Of a stretch of 64,000 nt of DNA, positions 17,893-26,225 are shown piece after piece. The translations under genes were made by a program, and so were the position numbers. This DNA comes from Candidatus Dadabacteria bacterium. GTDB taxonomy: Bacteria > Desulfobacterota_D > UBA1144 > Nemesobacterales > Nemesobacteraceae. The DNA is taken from NCBI GenBank assembly GCA_951812735.1, contig OX638332.1:876732-940731 (forward strand), given 5' to 3'. Below the pieces are notes generated by a model. It was not told the origin of the DNA and ran no database searches. It saw only the letters and a list, made by a program, of their open reading frames with translations. Numbering within the stretch: the first letter of the stretch is position 1; every line of letters begins with the position of its first letter.

Positions 17893-18513
17893 TCACCCCA
17901 TAACCCCTTCGTATTCAAGAATCGCTCTTTTTACTTCCAACCCCCAGCGGTAGCCGTGAAGGTTCCCCGACTTGCCTATGACGCGGTGGCACGGCACAAG
18001 GTAAGCAACCGGATTTCCAGCCACCGCATTTGAAACGGCCCTTACAGCCGCTGGCTCTCCAATCAGTTCCGCAAGATCCGAATAGGACAGGGTCTCTCCC
18101 TCCCGGACTTCCAGCAGTCTTTCCCAGACCCTAAGCTGAAACCGCGTTCCAAGAAGCAGAATCTCCGGCGGCTGTTTCTCCGGGGAAAATAATAAATTCC
18201 GCAACACTTCGGCCGTCTTTTCGTCATCCCTTAGGTTCTGAGGGTTCCGCCATATTTTCCTGAATTCTTCCGCGTGGGTTTCCGGGGCCGAACGGAAAAA
18301 ACTCATATGGCATATACCTTCTTCGCAGACCCCGACAAGGCATTTTCCAAACGGGGTATCGTGAACTCCGTAGACAAGGCGCATCCCGGCCCTGACTTTT
18401 TTCTTTTCCCTAGAGGAAGTCTCTTTGGTGCTAACTACAATATTTCGCCATAAACGGTTCGGGGAACTCTTCAGGACACTCTTATCGCGGGTTTCTCCGT
18501 TTATCAACTGCAA
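17893..18513 (-). CDS. ogt: Methylated-DNA--protein-cysteine S-methyltransferase
   Basis: A suicide DNA-repair protein that takes alkyl groups from O6-alkylguanine. The active-site PCHRVIGKSG and upstream VRAVSNAVAGNPVAYLVPCH are typical, as is the helix-turn-helix YSDLAELIGEPAAVRAV. The TTG at 18513 has a strong GAGGTG site seven bases before it and gives 206 residues; about 43 N-terminal residues then precede the usual domain and resemble nothing I know. An ATG at 18384 would give the standard 163-residue form. It lies 7 bases after the acyl-CoA dehydrogenase gene and is probably co-transcribed. Confidence 0.9.
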   Translation of the reverse strand: MQLINGETRDKSVLKSSPNRLWRNIVVSTKETSSREKKKVRAGMRLVYGVHDTPFGKCLVGVCEEGICHMSFFRSAPETHAEEFRKIWRNPQNLRDDEKTAEVLRNLLFSPEKQPPEILLLGTRFQLRVWERLLEVREGETLSYSDLAELIGEPAAVRAVSNAVAGNPVAYLVPCHRVIGKSGNLHGYRWGLEVKRAILEYEGVMG

Positions 18514-18520
18514 AGCAATA

Positions 18521-19735
18521 TCACCTCTTTCCGAAAATAGATCTCGCTATTATCATCTTGTGTATCTCGTTTGTACCTTCGTATATCTCCCCGACCTTAG
18601 AATCCCTGTAAATCTCTTCAACCTTGTAAGTGGAAGAGTCATGGGCAAGTTCTACCATGAGTCCTAAGCCTCCGAATATCTGAACCGCGTCGCGGGCCAT
18701 TGTAACGCTTATTTCCGAGCCGTAGTACTTGGCGGCGGATGTCTCGAACGTCGGAAAAGGATCTCCCTTGTCAAGGCAAAGGGCGGCTTTAAGATACAAA
18801 TTCCTCGCATTTTCTATCTCCACAGCCCTTTGTGCAAGCAGAAACTGCCAGTACTGAAAATCTGCTATTTTTCTTCCGAAAGCCTCCCTTTCGTTCATGA
18901 ACTCCACGCACTCATCAAACGCCGACTGCGCCATCCCCACGCCACTTGCCCCGATTCCAGTCCTTCCGTAGAGAAGAGAATTAACGGCAACACGGAGACC
19001 GTCCCCTTCCTGTCCTATTAGGTTTTCTCGGGGCACCTCTACGTCTTCAAGATATATGTCGTAGGTAAGTTCCCCCCTGTTTCCGAGTTTTTTATCCGGG
19101 GCGCTCACCGAACAGCCCGGTGAATCAAGATCGACCACTATCATAATGGATTTGTCTCCCATGCTTGCGAGCAGGGTAACGAAGTCCGCCACCCCTGCAT
19201 TGGTTATGTAGCGCTTGCGGCCGTTTATAACGTACTTGTTGCCCTTCTTGCGGGCTTTCGTTACAAGAGACTCGGTCCTTACGTCGGAACCCGACTGGGG
19301 TTCCGTCATCGCAAACGACCCCACCGAAGTTCCATCAAGAGCAGAAGCGAGATATTTTTCCTTTATGTGGGCCGAGCCCATGGCGAGGGTTTTTCCCGAA
19401 AGCAGAAAGTGAGCGTTTATCGTTCCCGCCACGCTTGCGCTTACATAGGCCAGTTCCTCGGCCATTACCACCGCTCCGCACGCGGGGTAGGAAAGACCCA
19501 GCCCCCCGTCTTTTTTTGAAAACGGAATTCGAAAAAAACCCTCGGCCGCCATTTTCCTGAAAACCTCGTGGGGAAAATTCTCATTTTTCTCGCTTTTCTC
19601 CCCTATGTCACGAGCCAGTGGAAAGACCTCTTTTTCCGCAAAAGCCCTTACCTTTTGCCTGACCTCTCTCGTTTCCTCGGGAAAAAGGTGCTCCTTGTAA
19701 AGTTTTGTCTGCATTCTTGGGGGCAACTTGCGCAT
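18521..19735 (-). CDS. Acyl-CoA dehydrogenase
   Basis: A 404-residue FAD enzyme that introduces the 2,3-double bond in acyl-CoA substrates. It has the standard three-part fold: N-terminal helices, the beta domain with SFAMTEPQSGSDVRT (FAD/substrate contact) and YITNAGVADF, then the C-terminal helical domain with RDAVQIFGGLGLM and the catalytic-base segment VGEIYEGTNEIHKM. The Glu in YEGTNE is the usual catalytic base of short/medium-chain types. It precedes ogt on the same strand. No other beta-oxidation genes lie nearby, so chain length preference is open. Confidence 0.95.
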   Translation of the reverse strand: MRKLPPRMQTKLYKEHLFPEETREVRQKVRAFAEKEVFPLARDIGEKSEKNENFPHEVFRKMAAEGFFRIPFSKKDGGLGLSYPACGAVVMAEELAYVSASVAGTINAHFLLSGKTLAMGSAHIKEKYLASALDGTSVGSFAMTEPQSGSDVRTESLVTKARKKGNKYVINGRKRYITNAGVADFVTLLASMGDKSIMIVVDLDSPGCSVSAPDKKLGNRGELTYDIYLEDVEVPRENLIGQEGDGLRVAVNSLLYGRTGIGASGVGMAQSAFDECVEFMNEREAFGRKIADFQYWQFLLAQRAVEIENARNLYLKAALCLDKGDPFPTFETSAAKYYGSEISVTMARDAVQIFGGLGLMVELAHDSSTYKVEEIYRDSKVGEIYEGTNEIHKMIIARSIFGKR

Positions 19736-19954
19736 TTTGCTAACTCCCGTAGTAAAGGATTTATTTGTCCGAAGACAGGTTGGCGAATGTCTTCAAAATA
19801 GTTTAACCAACTATAGAATGAACGTTAAAACCGTCTCCGTAAAACCGAGACCCTGGGAGTGGAGAATAAAAACCCTAGGGCCTCCATGTCTTCTCACGGT
19901 CTTAAAACTCAAGTAAAATGAACCTCAGCAAGCCCGCGTGGAAGGAGGAAACTG

Positions 19955-20923
19955 TTGTCTCTTACCGGAATTGTCGTGCCCTACTGGGCAGACGTAAAAA
20001 AAGATGATCTCACGTATTTCTCGAAACTGGCCGAGGACCTGGGCTACCACTCTATCTGGGTTCCCGAGATGTGGGGACGCGACGCGTTTTCCGTCATATC
20101 TCACATGGCGTCGGTAACAGAAAGGATAAATCTGGCTACGGGCATCATCTCCGTTTACAGCAGGTCTCCGGCGCTTATAGCTCAGACAGCCGCCACTTTG
20201 GATGAGTATTGCGGGGGAAGATTCATTCTTGGCCTGGGGATAAGCAGCGTTTATCTCAACGAATACTGGCACGGAGTGAAATTCGAGAGGCCCATCCGGC
20301 GAACTCTTGAGTGCGTCGAGATAATAAGAACGATACTCGCGGGAAAAAGGGTTAACTATGAAGGAGAAATCTTCAGGCTTAAAAACTTCAAGCTTCTCTT
20401 CGAACCCCAAAGAAGCGGGATTCCGATATACATCGCGTCCATGGGACCGAAAAACATCAAGCTTACCTCCCAAGTCGCAGACGGCTGGATTCCATACCTG
20501 TGCCCTGTGAATCTTATAAACGAAAGAAAAAAAATACTCAGATCAAGCGGAAGACAAATAACTGTAGCTCCGTTTCTCCCGGCAATGGTTTCTGAGAACA
20601 GAAGCGAATCAAGAGAAATCGTAAGGGAATTCGTGGCCCTCTACGTATGTTCCATGGGAGATTATTACCACAAGCTTGTAAGCAGCTACGGATTCGGTGA
20701 GGAAGCGGACAGAGCAAAAAAACTCTGGCGGGATAACAGGACGGAGGCGATAAAAAGCATAAGCGACGAACTGCTTGACCTTGTTTCCGTGAGCGGATCC
20801 CCGGAGGAGGGAAGAGAAAAGCTCGAGGCGTTCGCCGATAGCTCTGATCTTCCCATCCTTATGTTTCCCTACAACGCCTCAAGGGAGCAGACAGCTTTCA
20901 CCATGAAAGCACTCGCGCCTTGA
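19955..20923 (+). CDS. LLM-class flavin-dependent oxidoreductase
   Basis: A 322-residue bacterial-luciferase-like barrel protein. It shows DLGYHSIWVPEMWGRDAF, the ATGIISVYSRSPALIAQTA block (strand 3-4) and RFILGLGIS, all typical of the LLM/F420- or FMN-dependent family. The start is TTG with an ideal AAGGAGG site six bases upstream. Such enzymes oxidise or reduce diverse substrates; if F420 is used, its biosynthesis genes are not in this window. It stands alone between the acyl-CoA dehydrogenase and the RAYT-like gene. Confidence 0.9.
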   Translation: MSLTGIVVPYWADVKKDDLTYFSKLAEDLGYHSIWVPEMWGRDAFSVISHMASVTERINLATGIISVYSRSPALIAQTAATLDEYCGGRFILGLGISSVYLNEYWHGVKFERPIRRTLECVEIIRTILAGKRVNYEGEIFRLKNFKLLFEPQRSGIPIYIASMGPKNIKLTSQVADGWIPYLCPVNLINERKKILRSSGRQITVAPFLPAMVSENRSESREIVREFVALYVCSMGDYYHKLVSSYGFGEEADRAKKLWRDNRTEAIKSISDELLDLVSVSGSPEEGREKLEAFADSSDLPILMFPYNASREQTAFTMKALAP

Positions 20924-20987
20924 GAAGATAATCCGATTCAAGGGTCAGGTCTTGAAATAATTTTCCGTCTCCATTATAATTCCTCCC

Positions 20988-21833
20988 ATGGCAAGACCAT
21001 TAAGACCGGAATACGCGGGAGCCGTCTATTACATCTCTTCTGTCGGAAACAGGGGGCAGAGCGTCTTTCAGAACTCGGCTGACGGTAACGCCTGGGTAGA
21101 GGTTCTCGAAGGGGTATGCGGAAGGTTCGACTGTCGCTGCTTCGGTTACTGTCTTATGTCCGACGGATACCATCTCGTCATCAAGACCCCAAAACCGAAC
21201 CTCTCAAAAGCCATAAGGCAGTTAAACGGCGTTTACACCCAGCGCTCAAACAGGCTGCATGATACAGATGGCCATGTTTTCCGGGGAAGATACAAATCCA
21301 TAGTAGTACAGAGGGAAAAATATCTTCTACCGCTTATGGCCCATATTTTTCTCCTGCCCCTTAGGGCCGGGTTCGTAAAACATCCGAACCAGTTCAAATG
21401 GAGCAGCTGCAGGTATCTTTATGGAAAAGATGATGTGCCGGGATATGTTGACCTTGGGTGGTTCTCAGAGGGCTTTTCTTCGGACACAGATAACTTTGAT
21501 GAATTTTTAGACGAGAATCACTCGCGCGATGTGGTCTCTGAGACCCGAAAGCAGATATATCTCGGGGATGACAAATTCATAGAGCTTGTGCAGGAAAAAA
21601 CAAGCAAGGCATCCAAGTCAAAGGATATTCCTAAGTACCAAGTCACAAAACCTGTATTAAGCCTGATAAACGGCTTCGCGCGAAGCGGAAACTCAAGGGA
21701 AGAGGCAATAGCAAAGACCTACCTGACCGGGGACTACACTCTAAGGGAGGTCGCCGACGCGGTCTCCGTTCACTACTCGGTCGTAAGCAAGATCGTAAAC
21801 GAATACGAGAAAAACTCTGCCCGTTCGCAGTAA
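20988..21833 (+). CDS. RAYT-like Y1 transposase relative with lost HUH motif
   Basis: A 281-residue protein with the clear framework of REP-associated tyrosine transposases: MARPLRPEYAGAVYYISSVG at the start, YCLMSDGYHLVIKTP, LNGVYTQRSNRL, GHVFRGRYKS, LRAGFVKHP and a C-terminal DnaA-like helix-turn-helix (YTLREVADAVSVHYSVVS). The usual N-H-Y-H of the HUH motif is D59-G60-Y61-H62, so the first metal histidine is gone; the YHV-T-RG histidine is Y15. The tyrosine at 112 remains. The frame is intact, which fits either recent inactivation or a retained DNA-binding role. A GGGTCAGGTCTTG sequence at 20942 precedes it. Confidence 0.82.
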   Translation: MARPLRPEYAGAVYYISSVGNRGQSVFQNSADGNAWVEVLEGVCGRFDCRCFGYCLMSDGYHLVIKTPKPNLSKAIRQLNGVYTQRSNRLHDTDGHVFRGRYKSIVVQREKYLLPLMAHIFLLPLRAGFVKHPNQFKWSSCRYLYGKDDVPGYVDLGWFSEGFSSDTDNFDEFLDENHSRDVVSETRKQIYLGDDKFIELVQEKTSKASKSKDIPKYQVTKPVLSLINGFARSGNSREEAIAKTYLTGDYTLREVADAVSVHYSVVSKIVNEYEKNSARSQ

Positions 21834-21841
21834 AAAAGCCC

Positions 21842-23632
21842 TCAGCAGCGCCTGGAAAGCTTCTCAACCTCATCCACCATAGCACTTATTACATTAAGCC
21901 CTGACTGCCAGAAATCAGGATCGTTTATGTCCACCCCCAGTTTTGAGAGAAGCTCCGCGGGCGAGGCGCTTCCCCCCGAGCGAAGAAGCCCCATGTAATC
22001 GGGAACGAAAGCTCTTCCCCGCTCAAGAAACATTCCGTAAAGAGCAAGGGTAAGCAGTTCGCCGAAGGAGTACGCGTAGCAGTAAAAAGGAGAGTGTATG
22101 AAATGGGGAATATAAAGCCACCAGTAAGAGTAGTTCTCGGTAAGGGTGACAGAATCTCCGAACATCTCGCGGTTAGCTTCGATCCAGAGTTCGTTTACCC
22201 TCGCGGTCGTAAGCTCCCCTTCACTCCTTCTTTCGCGGTGAAGGCTTTGCTCGAATCTCGTGAGCACCACCTGTCTGAAGACCGTGGCCATTATGTCCTC
22301 AAGTTTCTCCGCTACCAGAACCAGCTTGCCTTCCCGTTCAGTCTCAGATTCCTTCAACTGGTGAAACACTAGCATCTCCGCGAAAACGCTTGCGGTCTCA
22401 GCCGTTGTAAGAGGCGTGTGGGCCTGCAGATAACCTTGGCGCCTTGAGAGATACTGGTGCACTCCGTGGCCGAGTTCGTGCGCAAGAACCATCACGTCTC
22501 TGGGTTTTCCTGTGTAGTTCATAAAAACGTAAGGGTGTACTCCGGGAACCGTCCCGTGACTGAAAGCCCCTCCTCGTTTTCCATCACGAAGCTCGGCGTC
22601 AATCCAGTTTTTCTCAAAAAACAAGGACGCAGTTTTTCTCATATCTGAAGAAAACTCCCCAAATGATGTGAGCACGATCTCCTTTGCTCTCTCCCACGGC
22701 ACCTGTTCCCTTTCCGAACCCAGAGGGGCATAGCGATCATAGTCATAGAATCTGCGGTACCCGAGAAGTTCCCTTTTGAGTCCATAATAGCGCCTTACGA
22801 ATCCGAAGTTCCGCTCGCACGATTCAAGAAGGGCTTCTACGGCACCGTGGGATATCTCGTTGCTGAGGTGCCGGGCCGCCATGGGGTTCTCGTAGGTTCT
22901 CAGCCTGTCGTTTATCGAGTGATCATTTACAAGTGTGTTGAATATGTAGGTGAGCACGTGGGAGTTTTCGGTAAGTCCTCTGGTAAGGCCAGACCAGGCT
23001 GCCTTTCTTTTCTTTCTGTCCTGATCGTAGAGAAGCGAGAGCGTCCGGGACTGGTTCAGTTTTTCAGTCTTTCCCGAAAGCCTCACCCGAAACTGAATAT
23101 TGTTCACGACCTCATCAAAAAGCCTTGAAAAAGCCTTCTGCCCGGTATTTGATTTCTCCTGGAGTATTTTTTCCTCGGCTTCCGAGAGAGTGTGGTCTCT
23201 GTACTTTCTCTCCTGCTCCAGAAAATGCCTGTATCCCGAAAGGTCCGGGTGATCCAGCAGTTTCCTCGCCCTTTTGTTCGGAACCGAAACCCATTCGACG
23301 TAAAAGAAGATAAGCTTTTTTTGAATTTCGGTCGCTTTCTGCTGCATTGATGAACGAAAAGCGCCGTTTTTCGCGTCCTGCGTGTCGGCGGCGAAAAGAA
23401 GATAGGCGAAGGAGAGTATTTTCCCGACTCCTTCCGATAAGCGCTCAAGTTCCCTTACCGCTCCGGCAAGTTCACTCGCAGTAAGCGAGGGAGATTTTAT
23501 CCTGCCCCTGTACTTTTTCTCAAACTTCTCGGCACGCGCCGATATCCTCCCAAAGTCCTTTTCCACGCGAGGATCAGAAATTCCCTTGTAAAGGTCCCCG
23601 AGATTCCACCTTACGTCTTCTGCTTTCGCCAT
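21842..23632 (-). CDS. pepF: Oligoendopeptidase F (M3 family)
   Basis: A 596-residue zinc metallopeptidase degrading short peptides in the cytoplasm. The zinc motif is in VMVLAHELGHGVHQYL (H-E-L-G-H), and the third ligand glutamate is in TTAETASVFAEML. The N-terminal half has the helical M3B lid (VRWNLGDLYKG). The motif HTPLTTAETAS and the C-terminal PFYCYAYSFGELL match PepF. It is the last gene of a same-strand run after hpt, with a 37-base gap. Confidence 0.95.
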   Translation of the reverse strand: MAKAEDVRWNLGDLYKGISDPRVEKDFGRISARAEKFEKKYRGRIKSPSLTASELAGAVRELERLSEGVGKILSFAYLLFAADTQDAKNGAFRSSMQQKATEIQKKLIFFYVEWVSVPNKRARKLLDHPDLSGYRHFLEQERKYRDHTLSEAEEKILQEKSNTGQKAFSRLFDEVVNNIQFRVRLSGKTEKLNQSRTLSLLYDQDRKKRKAAWSGLTRGLTENSHVLTYIFNTLVNDHSINDRLRTYENPMAARHLSNEISHGAVEALLESCERNFGFVRRYYGLKRELLGYRRFYDYDRYAPLGSEREQVPWERAKEIVLTSFGEFSSDMRKTASLFFEKNWIDAELRDGKRGGAFSHGTVPGVHPYVFMNYTGKPRDVMVLAHELGHGVHQYLSRRQGYLQAHTPLTTAETASVFAEMLVFHQLKESETEREGKLVLVAEKLEDIMATVFRQVVLTRFEQSLHRERRSEGELTTARVNELWIEANREMFGDSVTLTENYSYWWLYIPHFIHSPFYCYAYSFGELLTLALYGMFLERGRAFVPDYMGLLRSGGSASPAELLSKLGVDINDPDFWQSGLNVISAMVDEVEKLSRRC

Positions 23633-23669
23633 ATCCGTCTCCGTAACCTCTTGAGTTTAAAGCTAAAAG

Positions 23670-24212
23670 CTACTCCTGAAGCAAGTATATATCCTCAAAC
23701 GCTCTTCCCTTTTCCATGTAATCCATTCCGTAGCCCACGAGAAATCCCCCGTCCACCTGAAAACCTGTGTAATCAGGCCTGGGACCCGCCGCGTTTTCTC
23801 CCCTCTTGTCTATGAGCGCGCATATGCGGAGCGAACCCGGATTTTTCGATTCCACATGCCGCAGGATAAATTCCGCCGTCTTCGAGGTGTCAATTATGTC
23901 CTCAACGATTATAACGTCCCTGTCTTCGAGTTCGCACTCAATGTCCATAACAAGTTCAAGGCGCCCCGGCCGCACCGCCTCTCTGTAACTTGAAACCCTG
24001 AGAAACTGCTTCTCGACCGTTACGGTCATCTGCTCCACAAGGTCTTCAAAAAAAGGGCGCGCGCCCATGAGAACGCAGACCGCAACGGGGGTTTTCCCCT
24101 CATAGTCCCCTGAGACTTGCCTTGCAAGCCTCGAAACGGCGTTTTTTATATCGTCTTTTGAGAGAAACTTTTTAAGCGTGACGCCCTCCAGGATTTCGGT
24201 TTCTTCAGACAG
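23670..24212 (-). CDS. hpt: Hypoxanthine phosphoribosyltransferase, apparent CUG start
   Basis: A purine-salvage enzyme making IMP/GMP from base and PRPP. The PRPP loop reads VIIVEDIIDTSKTAEF (family usually DTGKT), and the tail FLVGYGMDYMEKGRAFEDIY is typical. The first ATG (24068) would cut off the first strand and the VAVCVLMGA PPi-binding loop. The frame is open upstream to a TGA, but in that stretch there is no ATG, GTG or TTG. A CTG at 24212 has AAGGAGG nine bases upstream, gives 180 residues (normal length) and overlaps the end of folK by 8 bases. I therefore take CTG as start, translationally coupled to folK; a second CTG seven codons on is the alternative. Confidence 0.85.
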   Translation of the reverse strand: MSEETEILEGVTLKKFLSKDDIKNAVSRLARQVSGDYEGKTPVAVCVLMGARPFFEDLVEQMTVTVEKQFLRVSSYREAVRPGRLELVMDIECELEDRDVIIVEDIIDTSKTAEFILRHVESKNPGSLRICALIDKRGENAAGPRPDYTGFQVDGGFLVGYGMDYMEKGRAFEDIYLLQE

Positions 24213-24615
24213 GACCTCGCTCCTCCTTCAAAATTTCTTCAAGTTCAGGACAAAGTTCGATCACGGAGCGGCGAAGAAAATCTCGCTTGTAAATGTCGGA
24301 ATCGATAATCTCTCCGTTCCACACGAGCATGTCGAGGTCCATTTTTCTTGGGCCGTAGCGATCCTCTCTGACACCTCTTCCAAGAGCAATCTCCACCCCC
24401 TTGAGCACGGTTTTCAGTTGCTTACGGCCAAGACGGGTTTTCACCAGCAAGGAACCGTTTAGAAAATCCTGCTGCTCCCGGGGTCCTATGGGTTTGGTTC
24501 TCACGAATTTCGATTCTCCGAGAACGTTGAGCTTCTCCCTCAGCATTCGTTTGGCGGCGGTTACGTTCTTCTCGGCATCTATGTTTGAACCAATTCCAAC
24601 AATAACTGTATTCAA
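24205..24615 (-). CDS. folK: 2-amino-4-hydroxy-6-hydroxymethyldihydropteridine diphosphokinase
   Basis: A 136-residue HPPK that pyrophosphorylates hydroxymethyldihydropterin for folate synthesis. It shows VGIGSNIDAEKN, KPIGPREQQDFLNG (substrate-binding G-P-x-x-Q-x-x-F-x-N) and the metal-binding DRYGPRKMDLDML (normally RWGPR-x-x-DLD). The last codons contain the AAGGAGG ribosome site of hpt, and the stop codon overlaps the hpt start, so the two are coupled. folB and a FolM-like gene lie upstream on the same strand. Confidence 0.94.
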   Translation of the reverse strand: MNTVIVGIGSNIDAEKNVTAAKRMLREKLNVLGESKFVRTKPIGPREQQDFLNGSLLVKTRLGRKQLKTVLKGVEIALGRGVREDRYGPRKMDLDMLVWNGEIIDSDIYKRDFLRRSVIELCPELEEILKEERGPV

Positions 24616-24750
24616 TCTAGCTACCTTATATTAATGGTTTAGAATCCGGAAATTATAACTGAAAGGTTACGCGAAAAGGTGAAAAAGCTTGGGTCTTCGA
24701 ACATCTCTCCCTTTCTTCAGGAATTCTCCGGTGACCAAAGATGCCCCGCG

Positions 24751-25053
24751 TCATAGTGCCAGAGGATATGGCCAGCCTGATTCGTTGTCAAGAGAGCAGA
24801 CCGTATACGCAAGGTTGCCTCGGCGGATGCGATATGATGCCCTGGCACTCGGGCTGACTATATAGTTCTCCCCCTCGGGATAATAAGCGCGAAAGGCCTC
24901 AATGGACTCCCCCCAGAGAACCGGATGCAAATGAATGGTCTGTCTTCGGCCAGTAAGCGTATCGCGGAACTTGCGCGTGGCGGCAAGCCAGACAATAGGA
25001 CGGCGAGACCAAGCTTCCCGTAATCGATTTAACCAGTATTTCCGTCTAATCAC
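24751..25053 (-). pseudogene. Internally deleted remnant of an AAA ATPase (DUF4143 type) gene
   Basis: A 100-codon open frame that joins pieces of a much longer protein. The start IRRKYWLNRLREAWSRRPIV matches the beginning of DUF4143-type ATPases just before their Walker A loop, which is absent. It jumps to ATRKFRDTLTGRRQTIHL, the sensor region, then to YYPEGENYIVSPSARASYRI, a C-terminal segment. Two in-frame internal deletions explain this. No ATPase function can remain. It lies inside the pterin/folate run between folB and folK, suggesting insertion and decay. Identification rests on remembered family sequences. Confidence 0.6.
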
Positions 25054-25058
25054 AACTA

Positions 25059-25090
25059 TATTTGATATTTAGACGTCTAAATATCAAATA
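25059..25090. promoter_or_regulatory. Perfect 32-bp palindrome upstream of the ATPase remnant
   Basis: Each arm is 16 bases, TATTTGATATTTAGAC and its exact complement, with GACGTC at the centre and no spacer. It begins 6 bases in front of the ATPase remnant's ATG, so it overlaps its promoter or leader region. A no-spacer palindrome of this length suits a dimeric operator or a recombination/insertion site better than an RNA hairpin. It is A+T-rich unlike the flanking fol genes. Confidence 0.7.
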
Positions 25091-25159
25091 CAGTTTCAGA
25101 ATTGCGGAAAACTCGTATGCGACGCTGCTTTCACGATAACCGGCAAAAATTCCAGTTGT

Positions 25160-25507
25160 TTACCTCTCCCTCGCTTCGGTTACCGAGACGGAATCGGCGA
25201 AGCGAAGCGCTCCGGGTTTCTCCACCTTTACCGAGGCCCACTTCACCACCGGGTACTCAAAAACTATATCGCATATGCCCCCGGCGACCCCCTCAAGCAG
25301 GTTAAAATCATTTGTCTCTACAAAGCTTATGATCTTTTTGTTTATGGCCTTGTAGTCCAAAGTATCATCTATACTGTCGCTCTCGGCCGCCTTGCGTCCA
25401 TCAAAATCGATGGTGACATTTATGACCAGGTCCTGACGGTTCTCCTTCTCCCAGTCATAAATCCCTATTATCGTGCGAAGCCTCAGATTCTCGATCTTTA
25501 TTATCAT
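25160..25507 (-). CDS. folB: Dihydroneopterin aldolase family protein
   Basis: A 115-residue pterin aldolase/epimerase-fold protein (FolB/FolX). It starts MIIKIENLRLRTIIGIYDWE, the normal family opening with I-G-x-x-x-W-E, and has DLVINVTIDF, DYKAINKKII (D-Y-x-x-x) and the catalytic-Lys strand VVKWASVKVEKPGALR. It forms 6-hydroxymethyldihydropterin in the folate pathway; a FolX epimerase role is possible because the neighbour resembles FolM. It starts 4 bases after the FolM-like gene, so they are co-transcribed. Confidence 0.9.
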   Translation of the reverse strand: MIIKIENLRLRTIIGIYDWEKENRQDLVINVTIDFDGRKAAESDSIDDTLDYKAINKKIISFVETNDFNLLEGVAGGICDIVFEYPVVKWASVKVEKPGALRFADSVSVTEARER

Positions 25508-25511
25508 CTTA

Positions 25512-26225
25512 TCAAGTAAGGCTCATTCCTCCGTCAACAAAAAGACACTCTCCTGTGACATAATTATTCTCCAGAAGATAGTTAAACGCGTTAATTATAT
25601 CTTCAATAGAGCCCGGGCGCTTCATCGGAGCGCCGCGCGCCATCTTGAAAAGGTAGTCTTCCCCAAGCCCAGAGGGGGCGAGGATTGCTCCTGGACACAC
25701 GGCGTTTACCCGGAAATCGGGAGCAAGTTCCCGTGCAAGCATTTTCGTTAAGTGATAAAGACACTTCTTGCTTAGGTTATAGCAGAAATGTTCGACGGGA
25801 TTTTTCCTGACCCTAGTGTCGAGGAAATTAACAATAAGCCCTCCGCCCGTCTCGGCGGAAAAAGACTGTGAGAGAAAAAAAGGTGCCTTGAAGTTTATGG
25901 CCATATCCGTTTCAAGAAATTCAGGAGTCACGTCATGGAACCCAACGTTCTCAAAGACCGAGGCATTATTGACTAGAACGCATAGTCCCTCGAAGCTTTT
26001 TGCGACTTTCGGAACAAGTTCCTTCGCATCATGAGGGGAGGAAAGATCGCATCTGAAGAGCTCACAGCCCGCGCCGGTATTGAGAATCAGTTCCCGTGCA
26101 GCTATGGCCTCTTTTTCCGAGGAATTATAGTGAAGGGCGATATCGTAGCCCTTTTGTGCAAGGTTAAGGGAGATTTCCTTTCCTATTCTCACCGCCCCAC
26201 CTGTAACCAAAGCCGCCTTTTTCAT
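25512..26225 (-). CDS. Short-chain dehydrogenase, pteridine reductase/FolM-like
   Basis: A 237-residue SDR with the variant cofactor motif TGGAVRIG (T-G-x-x-x-R-x-G) found in pteridine reductases and FolM rather than the common TGxxxGxG. It also has LVNNASVF, the catalytic Tyr-Lys as YNLSKKCLYHLTK and NAVCPGAILAP. The expected reaction is NADPH-dependent reduction of dihydrofolate or dihydromonapterin. Its place four bases before folB supports a pterin role. A hairpin with arms GGCGGTTT/AAACCGCC (26240-26278) lies in its leader. Confidence 0.85.
   Translation of the reverse strand: MKKAALVTGGAVRIGKEISLNLAQKGYDIALHYNSSEKEAIAARELILNTGAGCELFRCDLSSPHDAKELVPKVAKSFEGLCVLVNNASVFENVGFHDVTPEFLETDMAINFKAPFFLSQSFSAETGGGLIVNFLDTRVRKNPVEHFCYNLSKKCLYHLTKMLARELAPDFRVNAVCPGAILAPSGLGEDYLFKMARGAPMKRPGSIEDIINAFNYLLENNYVTGECLFVDGGMSLT

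Noticed and set aside
18385-18513. Treating the N-terminal extension of ogt as non-coding
   Set aside because: A strong ribosome site stands at the correct distance from the TTG at 18513, so I kept the longer form and noted the 18384 ATG as an alternative.
23670-24068. hpt beginning at the first ATG
   Set aside because: This would delete the first strand and the PPi-binding loop of the phosphoribosyltransferase fold; the open upstream frame encodes the expected N-terminus.
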